Source: Equibacterium sp963662035 | GTDB taxonomy: Bacteria; Bacteroidota; Bacteroidia; Bacteroidales; UBA932 | Length of the DNA: 64,000 bases | Direction: 5' to 3' | NCBI GenBank assembly: GCA_963662035.1 | Contig: CAVLDO010000002.1 | Location: forward strand, 62,001-126,000 | Shown here: positions 33,174 through 40,174 of the stretch, piece after piece | Position numbering within the stretch: the first letter of the stretch is position 1 | Layout: each line of letters begins with the position of its first letter | The notes under the pieces: generated by a model | What the model was told of the DNA's origin: nothing | Database searches by the model: none | Seen by the model: the letters and a program-made list of their open reading frames with translations, nothing else | Translations under genes and position numbers: made by a program

Positions 33174-34240
33174 TGAAGCGCATCCTGCTGCTGGCTTTTA
33201 TGTCTTTTGCGCCGCTTTCCATGCTCGCGCAGAGCGAAGATAGCAGCGCCGAAGATTCCTATACCGAAGGGGAAACTGAAGAGGTCCGGTATGAGCCCCG
33301 CATCAGCGGCACCGTGCGCGGCAAGGGGGAATTTCTCACCGGCAGCGCCCGGGCCCGCTTACAAGTGCGCAACGCCCGCCTCTCGGTTTCGGGAAATGTC
33401 GCCCCGATTGTCAGCTACAAGGTAGAGGTGGATCTGTGCGACGAGGGGGTTATAAAAATGCTGGACGCCTACGCGGCGATAAAGAGTGTCGGCGGCCTGA
33501 CGCTGCGCATAGGGCAGATGCGCGTCCCCTTTACAATCGACGCCCACCGCTCGCCCCACCAGCAGTTTTTCGCAAACCGCTCTTTCATCGCCAAGCAGGT
33601 GGGAAATGTGCGTGATGTCGGTTTATACGGCGCCTGTTCATTTGCCGGCGTGCCGCTCAAGGTAGAGGCGGGTCTTTTCAACGGCTCCGGCCTCACTAAC
33701 CAGAAGGAATTCTTCACCAGCGAGTTCAACTTCTCTTCCAAGGCGGAGCTTTTTCTGCAGTGCGGACTGACTCTGGTGGCTTCCGTGCAGAAACTCTCCC
33801 CCTGCGGGGTTGATGTCTTCCTGTACGATGCCGGCGCCGGGCTGCACAAGGGCCGCTGGAGGCTGGAGGCTGAATATCTGCGCAAGAATTACTCCCGGGG
33901 GGCATTCGAGCCGGTGGATGCTTTCGACGCCTTTGCGGTGTATGACCTGCCGATAGAAAAGACCTTGCGCAAGGTGAGCTTCCTGTGCCGCTACGATATG
34001 ATGGGAGACCACAGCGACGGTACTGCTTTTATGGTTGACGACACCGGCAATTCCACCGGCGTGTTTGCTCAGTCAGACGCATCGCGGCACAGGGTGACCG
34101 CGGGGGTGACCCTCTCGCTTGCCCGCAAGATGGACGCCGATGTGCGCATCAACTATGAGAAGTATTTTTATGATGATATTTCGCTTGCCAAGGCATCGGA
34201 GAACGACAAGGCGGTAGTGGAACTGATTGTACGCTTCTAA
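33173..34240 (+). CDS. OprO/OprP-family (phosphate-selective) porin
   Basis: Outer-membrane porin of 355 residues with a signal peptide ending SMLAQ, an acidic N-terminal stretch, then a beta-barrel of the phosphate-selective porin O/P family (DLCDEGVIKMLDAYAAI; GQMRVPFTIDAHRSPHQQFF; NVRDVGLYG) ending in Phe (AVVELIVRF). It overlaps the stop of the PiT gene by one base, so anion passage across the outer membrane and uptake across the inner membrane are translated together. The phosphate preference is inferred from family and neighbour. Confidence 0.85.
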   Translation: MKRILLLAFMSFAPLSMLAQSEDSSAEDSYTEGETEEVRYEPRISGTVRGKGEFLTGSARARLQVRNARLSVSGNVAPIVSYKVEVDLCDEGVIKMLDAYAAIKSVGGLTLRIGQMRVPFTIDAHRSPHQQFFANRSFIAKQVGNVRDVGLYGACSFAGVPLKVEAGLFNGSGLTNQKEFFTSEFNFSSKAELFLQCGLTLVASVQKLSPCGVDVFLYDAGAGLHKGRWRLEAEYLRKNYSRGAFEPVDAFDAFAVYDLPIEKTLRKVSFLCRYDMMGDHSDGTAFMVDDTGNSTGVFAQSDASRHRVTAGVTLSLARKMDADVRINYEKYFYDDISLAKASENDKAVVELIVRF

Positions 34241-34287
34241 ATGCCGCAGGATACGCCCAGACCACTAATTTTATATCTTTGCGGCAT
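34241..34287. repeat. 8-bp inverted repeat spanning promoter and start codon
   Basis: ATGCCGCA (34241-34248) and TGCGGCAT (34280-34287) are perfect inverted copies 39 bp apart. The right arm overlaps the end of the -7 element TATCTTTG (34274-34281) and the first two bases of the ATG at 34286. The left arm begins immediately after the porin stop. A regulatory role is possible but unproven. Confidence 0.4.
34274..34281 (+). promoter_or_regulatory. -7 element (TATCTTTG), predicted leaderless transcript
   Basis: TATCTTTG fits TAnnTTTG and ends 4 bp before the ATG at 34286, so the mRNA should begin at or next to the start codon. No TTG is present at the -33 position. Confidence 0.45.
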
Positions 34288-35206
34288 GGGAAAAAGATTC
34301 ACTGCCACTCTGGCATTAGTTATGGCTGCGCTGGGAGCCTTTGCGCAAAGCGCCAACATATTGCACGACGCCCACTTTGCGGGCGGTTTCACCGTTTACT
34401 CCACCGACCCGGGCAAGGACACTGTCGCCGGACACCTAATATGCGACAGCACCGCCACCGCCGTCTGGAACTTGAGGCAGTACAATTCGCGCTTCGATAT
34501 GGCGCAGTGTACTCTTGAGAACTTCGGCAACCGCCACACCTTTTCACGGGCGGGCAACGGCAATCTCAACGCCAAGACTCTCGCGGTGAACCCCTCGCGC
34601 GGCTCGCTGAATCTCGAATGCAACGCCTCGGCCGAATACACCGGCATACGGCGCGGCGAGTGTCCGTGGGTCTATATGACAGTGGACGCCCCCACCGACA
34701 CCGTAAGAATGGGGCAGGGTAGCCATCTGAAGATGAGCTTTGCCTTTCGCCAAACCCTCTACGAGGACTGTATGGGCTTTTTGGCAGACAAGAGCCTGCA
34801 CGCCGCCGTTTACCGCGTGTTTCTGCAGATGCGCAATCTGAATGTGGGGAGCGCACTTTACGGCAGGCAGTTCCGTTTGGGAATGGTGATTTTTGACAAC
34901 AGGTATATGGGGCAGCAGCGCTCCGGGAGCATTTCCGCCTCCGGAAAAGAAGGGGCCCTGTTTGACTATTTCGCCCCCACGGGCCGCTATCTTGCCGGCG
35001 GAAAACTGCCCAAGGTGCGCCAGAAGGGGAGCGTAAACGCCGATTTGGAGGCCCTGCTCCAGGAGGCTCTGTCTGCCGCGCAGGCTGCCGGCTATCTGGG
35101 AGAGAGCTCTCCGGCGGAGTGGGAGATAGTGGGCTGCGACCTCGGCTGGGAAATGACCGGCACCTACAACGCCGCCCTCGAGGTCCGCGACATAGTGATC
35201 CGTTAA
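34286..35206 (+). CDS. Exported protein of unknown function
   Basis: 306-residue protein with a signal peptide (MGKRFTATLALVMAALGAFA) and no domain I recognise. The ATG at 34286 is chosen because it gives a signal peptide with its own promoter element; an in-frame ATG at 34241 adds a non-signal stretch. The body is predicted beta-rich with a Cys pair pattern (C in LICDS, QCTLE, LECN, GECPW, DCMGF, VGCDL), and a helix near 265-290. It ends with MTGTYNAALEVRDIVI. It is convergent with the asparaginase gene, sharing stop codon bases. No function can be assigned. Confidence 0.7.
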   Translation: MGKRFTATLALVMAALGAFAQSANILHDAHFAGGFTVYSTDPGKDTVAGHLICDSTATAVWNLRQYNSRFDMAQCTLENFGNRHTFSRAGNGNLNAKTLAVNPSRGSLNLECNASAEYTGIRRGECPWVYMTVDAPTDTVRMGQGSHLKMSFAFRQTLYEDCMGFLADKSLHAAVYRVFLQMRNLNVGSALYGRQFRLGMVIFDNRYMGQQRSGSISASGKEGALFDYFAPTGRYLAGGKLPKVRQKGSVNADLEALLQEALSAAQAAGYLGESSPAEWEIVGCDLGWEMTGTYNAALEVRDIVIR

Positions 35207-36243
35207 AAGCGTGCGGCCTCTGTCGTGATTTCTCCCCGCAGGTCGCAGTTCATCAGGCGGCGAATTTCGCTTTGCGGCAGATCCCGCCCCATCAGATACA
35301 TCAGTTTTGTAAGGGCCGCCTCCACGGTGCTGTCGTGCCCGCTCACAACCCCGGCGTCCAGCAGCTGCCGCCCCGTTTCGTAGCGCTCCATCTCCACGCT
35401 GCCGGTGGCGCACTGCGTTATGTTCACGATGGTCTTGCCGGCAATCACGGCACTTCTGAGCGAATCCACCAGCCACCTGTTGTGGGGGGCGTTGCCCGAG
35501 CCGAAGGTGCGGAAAATTATTCCGTGCACCCGGTCGCTCTCCAGCACCGGGGCCACCGCCTCGCGCTGCAATCCGGGGAACAGCGAGAGAATCACTATGC
35601 CGGAATCCATCTTGCGCCACGCATCAAACGTCTCCACGGGGGAAGGCCGGCGCAGAAACTCGCGGTGGTAGGTGATGTCGGTGCCGGTGTCGGCCAGCAC
35701 CGGGTAGTTGCTGGACACGAATGCGGTGAGCGAATTTGCGCTGGCCTTGCTGGCGCGGTTGCCCCGCAGCAGCTGGTCGTGAAAATAGATGCACACTTCG
35801 CTCACTATCGGCGCCCCCGAGGGGTCTTTGGCGGCTGCGATTTCTATCGCCGTAATAAGGTTCTCCTTTGCATCGGTGCGGATCGCCCCCAGCGGAAGCT
35901 GGCTTCCTGTGAGAATCACCGGCTTGGAGAGGCCGCGCAGCATAAAGCTCAGCGCAGAGGCGGTGAAGGCCATCGTGTCGGTGCCGTGCAGAATCACGAA
36001 CCCCGAATACCGGCTGTAGTTGGCCTCTATTATCTCCACCAGAAGAGCCCAGTGGGAGGGCGTCATATCGGAGGAGTCGATGGCCTGCTCAAAGTTGGCG
36101 GTCTCTATCTCGGCTCCGAAGCGGCTGATTTCAGGCACGGCGGCGGTGAGGTTGGCGGCGGTGCAGGGCTCCAGCGCCCCGGTGCGGGGATTGTGCACCA
36201 TTGCGATGGTTCCGCCGGTATATATTATGAGTATCTTTGACAT
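35203..36243 (-). CDS. ansA: Type I L-asparaginase
   Basis: Hydrolyses asparagine to aspartate and ammonia. The protein (346 residues) has both catalytic threonine motifs: YTGGTIAM near the N-terminus (residues 8-15) and HGTDTMAFTASALSFML (about 83-99). It has no signal peptide, which marks the cytoplasmic type I enzyme. It has its own promoter (-7 element on the minus strand at 36263-36270) and ends in a 4-bp overlap with the convergent unknown gene. Confidence 0.95.
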   Translation of the reverse strand: MSKILIIYTGGTIAMVHNPRTGALEPCTAANLTAAVPEISRFGAEIETANFEQAIDSSDMTPSHWALLVEIIEANYSRYSGFVILHGTDTMAFTASALSFMLRGLSKPVILTGSQLPLGAIRTDAKENLITAIEIAAAKDPSGAPIVSEVCIYFHDQLLRGNRASKASANSLTAFVSSNYPVLADTGTDITYHREFLRRPSPVETFDAWRKMDSGIVILSLFPGLQREAVAPVLESDRVHGIIFRTFGSGNAPHNRWLVDSLRSAVIAGKTIVNITQCATGSVEMERYETGRQLLDAGVVSGHDSTVEAALTKLMYLMGRDLPQSEIRRLMNCDLRGEITTEAARF

Positions 36244-36262
36244 CTTTTGCGAATTTGGCCAC

Positions 36263-36270
36263 CAAAGTTA
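36263..36270 (-). promoter_or_regulatory. ansA promoter -7 element (TAACTTTG)
   Basis: Minus-strand TAACTTTG fits TAnnTTTG and ends 19 bp before the ansA start codon. The region upstream carries a T/A-rich tract; no certain -33 element. Confidence 0.5.
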
Positions 36271-36278
36271 CTTTTTTT

Positions 36279-36309
36279 TTTGGTAGTGACGAAAATAGTT
36301 CTATCTTTG
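36279..36309 (+). promoter_or_regulatory. Promoter of tRNA-Glu (TTTG-N19-TATCTTTG)
   Basis: TTTG at 36279-36282 and TATCTTTG at 36302-36309 have the ideal 19-bp spacing. It lies 22 bp before the tRNA. It overlaps the divergent ansA promoter region by only a few bases of separation, and it is the only good promoter ahead of gltX. Confidence 0.7.
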
Positions 36310-36331
36310 CACTCGCAACAAGCAAACAGCC

Positions 36332-36406
36332 GGTCGATTCGTCTAACGGTTAGGACAAGAGATTCTCAATCTCTAAATAGGAGTTCGATTCTCCTATCGA
36401 CTACCA
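36332..36406 (+). tRNA. tRNA-Glu (anticodon CTC)
   Basis: A 75-base cloverleaf: acceptor GGTCGAT/ATCGACT (first pair G-U), D arm GTCTAACGGTTAGGAC, anticodon stem AGAGA/TCTCT with loop TTCTCAA (anticodon CTC, reading GAG), T arm AGGAG TTCGATT CTCCT, discriminator A and an encoded CCA end. GAG is frequent in the genes of this GC-rich window. A terminator and then gltX follow. Confidence 0.95.
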
Positions 36407-36413
36407 AAACCCC

Positions 36414-36441
36414 AAGCTGCCCGTAAAGGGGCGGCTTTTTT
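36414..36441 (+). terminator. Intrinsic terminator between tRNA-Glu and gltX
   Basis: AGCTGCCC (36415-36422) pairs with GGGCGGCT (36429-36436, one G-U), loop of six, followed by T6. It lies only 12 bp before the gltX ATG with no promoter in between, so gltX expression may depend on read-through. Confidence 0.8.
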
Positions 36442-36452
36442 ATTGTCCAAAT

Positions 36453-37970
36453 ATGAAAAAAGTCAGAGTCCGCTTTGCCCCCAGCCCCACTGGCGCATTG
36501 CATATCGGCGGCGTACGCACAGCCCTTTACAACTACCTTTTCGCACGCAAAAACGGCGGTGATTTCATCCTCCGCATAGAGGATACCGACAGCCAGAGGT
36601 TTGTGCCCGGCGCGGAAGACTACATAATAGAGTCGCTCAAGTGGTGCGGCATTCAGGTTGACGAAGGCGTAGGCGTGGGCGGCCCGCACGCCCCTTACCG
36701 CCAGAGCGAGCGGCGCGGAATCTACCTCAAATACGCGATGCAGCTTATCGAAAGCGGCGATGCTTATTATGCCTTCGACACTGCCGAGGCTCTCGCCAAC
36801 CTGCGCACCGAGTGCGAGTCGCGCAGCGAGACATTCTCGTACGATGCCCGCAGCCGCGGCGGCCTCTGCAATTCGCTCTCGCTGCCCGATGATGAGGTGC
36901 GGCGCCGCATAGACTCCGGCGAGCAGTGGGTCATCCGCTTCAAGATGCCCGAGAACGAGAATGTGGAGATGGACGACATCATCCGCGGCCACATCACAAT
37001 AAACACCTCCACTCTCGACGACAAGGTTCTCTACAAATCGGCCGATGCGCTGCCCACATACCACCTTGCGAACATTGTTGACGACCATCTGATGGAGATA
37101 ACCCACGTTATCCGTGGAGAGGAGTGGCTCCCCTCGCTGCCGCTGCACTTTCTGCTCTACCGCGCGTTCGGCTGGAGCGACAGCCGGCCGCAGTTCGCTC
37201 ATCTGCCGCTGCTGCTCAAGCCGCAGGGGCAGGGCAAGCTGAGCAAGCGCGACGGCGACAAGTTCGGCTTCCCGGTATTCCCCCTGGAGTGGCACGCCCC
37301 GGGCGGGGAGGTCTCCATGGGCTACCGCGAGAGCGGCTATCTGCCCCAGGCATTTGTGAATATGCTGGCGCTGCTGGGCTGGAACCCCGGCACCGAACAG
37401 GAGATATTCTCTATGCAGGAGCTCTGCGAGCAGTTCTCCCTTGACAAGGTGAGCAAGTCGGGAGCCCGATTCAGCCCGGAGAAAGCCAAGTGGTTCAATG
37501 CGCAGTATATGCGCGCCTCCAGCGATGATTTCCTGGCGACCCTTCTGCTGCCGCAGCTCAAGGAGGCAGGCATAGAGACAAGCGCGGAGCGCGCCGCCGA
37601 TGCAATCTCCATAATCAAAGAGCGGGCTACCTTCCCCAAAGACCTGTTTGACCTCACGATTTATATGTTCCGTGCTCCGGAGAGCTACGATGACAAGAGC
37701 GTGGCCAAATTCTGGAAAGAGGAGAATGTGGGCTACATCCGGCAGCTGCGCGCGCTGATTGCGGAGCTTGAGGTGTTCGAGAGGGAGAGTGCAGAGCACA
37801 TCGTGCGCGAATGGATAGAGGCCGGCAGCCTGCCTATGGGCAAAATAATGAACTGCCTGCGCATTGCCGTGATGGGTGTGGGGCAGGGGCCCGACATCTT
37901 CTCCGTGTGCGAATTCATCGGCAAGGACGAGACCCTGCGCCGCATAGACAAGGCCCTCGCCACCCTGTAG
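36453..37970 (+). CDS. gltX: Glutamate--tRNA ligase
   Basis: Class I synthetase that charges tRNA-Glu. The protein (505 residues) shows the HIGH-type motif (FAPSPTGALHIGGVRTALYNYLFA, residues 8-31), FILRIEDTD, the VIRGEEWLPSLP segment and the KMSKS-type loop KLSKRDGDKFGFPVFPL, followed by the helical anticodon-binding domain. It lies directly downstream of tRNA-Glu and its terminator. 174 bp without a gene follow (37971-38144), containing only an 8-bp inverted repeat (TGCGCACC 37986-37993, GGTGCGCA 38063-38070). Confidence 0.98.
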   Translation: MKKVRVRFAPSPTGALHIGGVRTALYNYLFARKNGGDFILRIEDTDSQRFVPGAEDYIIESLKWCGIQVDEGVGVGGPHAPYRQSERRGIYLKYAMQLIESGDAYYAFDTAEALANLRTECESRSETFSYDARSRGGLCNSLSLPDDEVRRRIDSGEQWVIRFKMPENENVEMDDIIRGHITINTSTLDDKVLYKSADALPTYHLANIVDDHLMEITHVIRGEEWLPSLPLHFLLYRAFGWSDSRPQFAHLPLLLKPQGQGKLSKRDGDKFGFPVFPLEWHAPGGEVSMGYRESGYLPQAFVNMLALLGWNPGTEQEIFSMQELCEQFSLDKVSKSGARFSPEKAKWFNAQYMRASSDDFLATLLLPQLKEAGIETSAERAADAISIIKERATFPKDLFDLTIYMFRAPESYDDKSVAKFWKEENVGYIRQLRALIAELEVFERESAEHIVREWIEAGSLPMGKIMNCLRIAVMGVGQGPDIFSVCEFIGKDETLRRIDKALATL

Positions 37971-38144
37971 AGCTGAAGGAGGTTTTGCGCACCAAAGCGG
38001 AGGATGCCTCAAGCAGCGGGGTGTTTCTCTACCTGCCAAGGCCGCCCTATAGGCGTAGTGCAGGTGCGCATCACAATCTATGACTGCTAAACAGCAGACA
38101 TTTGTTATTGCTGCCGCGTAAGTTGAAAATCCGGGGGTCGGGGG

Positions 38145-38969
38145 TTAGAGCTTGGCGGCGAGGTCTTCGTAGTAGCGCTTGCTTACCGGGATGGGAGCAT
38201 CGTCGCTGAAGTCCAGCTCAGCCACTATCATATTCTCCTTCTCCTTGCGCAGTGCCTTTATGTGCTGCGGGTTTATGAAATACGAGCGGTGGCATCGCAT
38301 AATGCCGTTGGCCGAGCAGGTCTCCTCCAGGCTCTTCATAGAGGCCCGCATCTCGTATGCCTTCTTCTTGTCCCCCTCCAGATAATTTACTGTGACATAA
38401 TTCTCGTCTGCCTTGATGTAGAGCACGCGGTCGGCGTTAACCACGAACTTGAGCGTGTGGCGGTTGTCGTAGAAATGCAACTTGGCATCGGCTGCAGGCT
38501 CTTCTGCGGCCCGCGCGCTTGTGGCGGCCAGAGTGAACGCCAGATCCAGAAACGCATACGGAAACACAAGCACCAGCGAGATATATCCCAGCGTAGCCAC
38601 CAGCACCTCGGTGTACTGCACCGCGAAATCGGCTATCAGATCAACATACAACGCCACGAAAAAGGCGCTGAACAGAATCTCTCCGAAGCACCACACCCTG
38701 TACCAGTTGAGGCTCAGGTGGCGGATGGCGCGGGTGAAATAGAGAATCATCCTTGATGAGAGCACCACCAGCAGTATGATGCACATCATCATTGTAATGT
38801 TGAACGAATAAGAGGCGCGGGGCAGCTCCAGCATTGTGGACATATTGAACGGCTTGTAGAGCGCGGCGAATGCCCAGAAGAACGCCGGCACCACGCTGAA
38901 GTAGAACGCGTGCGCCGTGAACTTGAGAAAAGTCTCCGGAATGGATTTATGTTTGAATGATGTCGCCAT
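38145..38969 (-). CDS. Membrane-anchored LytTR-family DNA-binding regulator
   Basis: 274-residue protein with four predicted membrane helices in the first 165 residues (FTAHAFYFSVVPAFFWAFAAL; ITMMMCIILLVVLSS; FGEILFSAFFVALYVDLIADF; VLVATLGYISLVLVFPYAF) and a C-terminal LytTR domain from about 175 (LKFVVNADRVLYIKADENYVTVNY; MRCHRSYFINPQHIKAL; IPVSKRYYEDL). It lacks a receiver domain, so the signal is probably sensed through the membrane part. It lies downstream of the fimbrial operon on the same strand but has its own promoter and is separated by a hairpin. It may regulate the fimbriae; this is inference. Confidence 0.88.
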   Translation of the reverse strand: MATSFKHKSIPETFLKFTAHAFYFSVVPAFFWAFAALYKPFNMSTMLELPRASYSFNITMMMCIILLVVLSSRMILYFTRAIRHLSLNWYRVWCFGEILFSAFFVALYVDLIADFAVQYTEVLVATLGYISLVLVFPYAFLDLAFTLAATSARAAEEPAADAKLHFYDNRHTLKFVVNADRVLYIKADENYVTVNYLEGDKKKAYEMRASMKSLEETCSANGIMRCHRSYFINPQHIKALRKEKENMIVAELDFSDDAPIPVSKRYYEDLAAKL

Positions 38970-38997
38970 CAGCTCTTCTGCAATACGTCAATGTTTG

Positions 38998-39028
38998 CAA
39001 AAATACAAATTGGCGCAAAATTCTGCAA
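38998..39028 (-). promoter_or_regulatory. Promoter of the LytTR regulator gene (TTG-N20-TATTTTTG)
   Basis: On the minus strand, TTTG (39028-39025 side) precedes TATTTTTG (39005-38998) by about 20 bp, a good Bacteroidetes promoter, about 29 bp before the start codon at 38969. Confidence 0.6.
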
Positions 39029-39031
39029 ACA

Positions 39032-39061
39032 GGCCGCCTACCCCGGAAGGGGAGGGCGGCC
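39032..39061 (-). terminator. Strong hairpin after the fimbrial operon
   Basis: GGCCGCC/GGCGGCC enclose an inner CCCC-GGAA-GGGG stem. On the minus strand it is followed by TGTTTGCAGAATTTTG, only moderately T-rich, so termination is likely but may be partial. It separates the fimbrial genes from the LytTR gene. Confidence 0.6.
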
Positions 39062-39087
39062 TTTGGCTAACGCAAAGGGATATTGTT

Positions 39088-40146
39088 TTAGAATGAAATC
39101 TCCTGCTCGGCCACCTCGACAAACGGCAGAACATTGAGAGTGAAAGAAATGTCGCTGGTGGAGAGATCTTTGTCGTCTTCAAGGTCGTCTTTGCCGTTGT
39201 CGTCAGGCTCCGAAGGGTCGGGGGTGCTTCCGTCGTCGGGAACACCGGCGCGGGTTATGGTGATGCTATACTCGTAGGAGTGGTTGCGCATCACGCCGAA
39301 GTGCTCGTCGCCCGAGGTGAAGGCCATAGCGTTCCAAGTAGGGCCGTTGTTCACAGGCAGCGACCAGTAATATTTCTGACCGTCGATGGTGCCCTTTACG
39401 CAGAGGCGGACGACCTTGCTGCCCGATATGCAGAGCGTGGTCTTGCGGGGATAGCAGAAAAACTGGTGCCCGGTGGCTTCGGCGCCGTCGGCCATTGTGC
39501 CGATCAGGTCGTAAACTTCGAACGAATTCTGGTTGGCGGCGTAGAGTCCGGAGGTGTAGTTTGTCCCTTCAACGCCCGAGTAGCTCTCGGTGGTGGGGTA
39601 GTTCTTGATGTAGATAGCCACATCGCTCACGCTCTTGCCTTCCAGCGCTCCCGCAAGGTCGAATTTGAGCGATTTGACGCTGATTTTGCTCACCAGGCGT
39701 GTTACCGGGATGGTGATCGAGGAGGTGGAGGCGGTGACTGTCTCGGTGCAGCTGCCCGTCATCACCATATCGGCCAGGCCTTCGCTATCGAGATTCGATA
39801 CCAGAGACATTACATCGTCGGGGCTGCTGACTCCGGTGAAGTTGAACTCCGAGTTGGGGTTGACAACGGCGATGAAGCTGCGGCTGCCTTTGGTTACGTT
39901 GATGCTGCCGGTCTTGCCCGTGACGGCGGCCGAGCCGTCCAGACGTTCTCCGTCGAATGCATACACATAGGCGGTGTTGACCGCCTCGTCGTCGATTCCG
40001 TCGGTGGCTTTTGTGGCGGTACCGAGCGAGAAGTTCACCACCACCGGAGAGTCCTGCTGCACATTTGTCGCAGGTTCTTCGATCGAGTTGCACGAGATTG
40101 ACATCGCCGCTGCGGCGAGCGGAAGAAAAAACAGTTTCTTTTTCAT
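39088..40146 (-). CDS. Fimbrillin-like (FimA/Mfa1-type) structural lipoprotein
   Basis: Probable main shaft subunit of a type V (Bacteroidales) pilus. The protein is a lipoprotein precursor (SISC, Cys19) of 352 residues with the fimbrillin layout: N-terminal domain beginning VNFSLGTATKATDGIDDEAVNTAYVYAF, a cleavage-type region before it, a second beta domain with MRNHSYEYSITITR, an Asp/Pro-rich linker and a C-terminal strand (VLPFVEVAEQEISF) of the kind used in donor-strand assembly. It is last in the operon after the DUF3575, Mfa2-like and large lipoprotein genes. Confidence 0.85.
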   Translation of the reverse strand: MKKKLFFLPLAAAAMSISCNSIEEPATNVQQDSPVVVNFSLGTATKATDGIDDEAVNTAYVYAFDGERLDGSAAVTGKTGSINVTKGSRSFIAVVNPNSEFNFTGVSSPDDVMSLVSNLDSEGLADMVMTGSCTETVTASTSSITIPVTRLVSKISVKSLKFDLAGALEGKSVSDVAIYIKNYPTTESYSGVEGTNYTSGLYAANQNSFEVYDLIGTMADGAEATGHQFFCYPRKTTLCISGSKVVRLCVKGTIDGQKYYWSLPVNNGPTWNAMAFTSGDEHFGVMRNHSYEYSITITRAGVPDDGSTPDPSEPDDNGKDDLEDDKDLSTSDISFTLNVLPFVEVAEQEISF

Positions 40147-40174
40147 TGTTTTGAATTGTTGGTTAATATGTTTG

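Noticed and set aside
36332..36406. tRNA-Glu as attachment site of an integrated element
   Set aside because: No integrase, no repeated 3' tRNA end and no foreign-looking genes nearby.
37971..38144. Small RNA or gene after gltX
   Set aside because: Only an 8-bp inverted repeat (TGCGCACC/GGTGCGCA) and a weak CTGCT-AGCAG hairpin; no promoter, terminator or coding signal.
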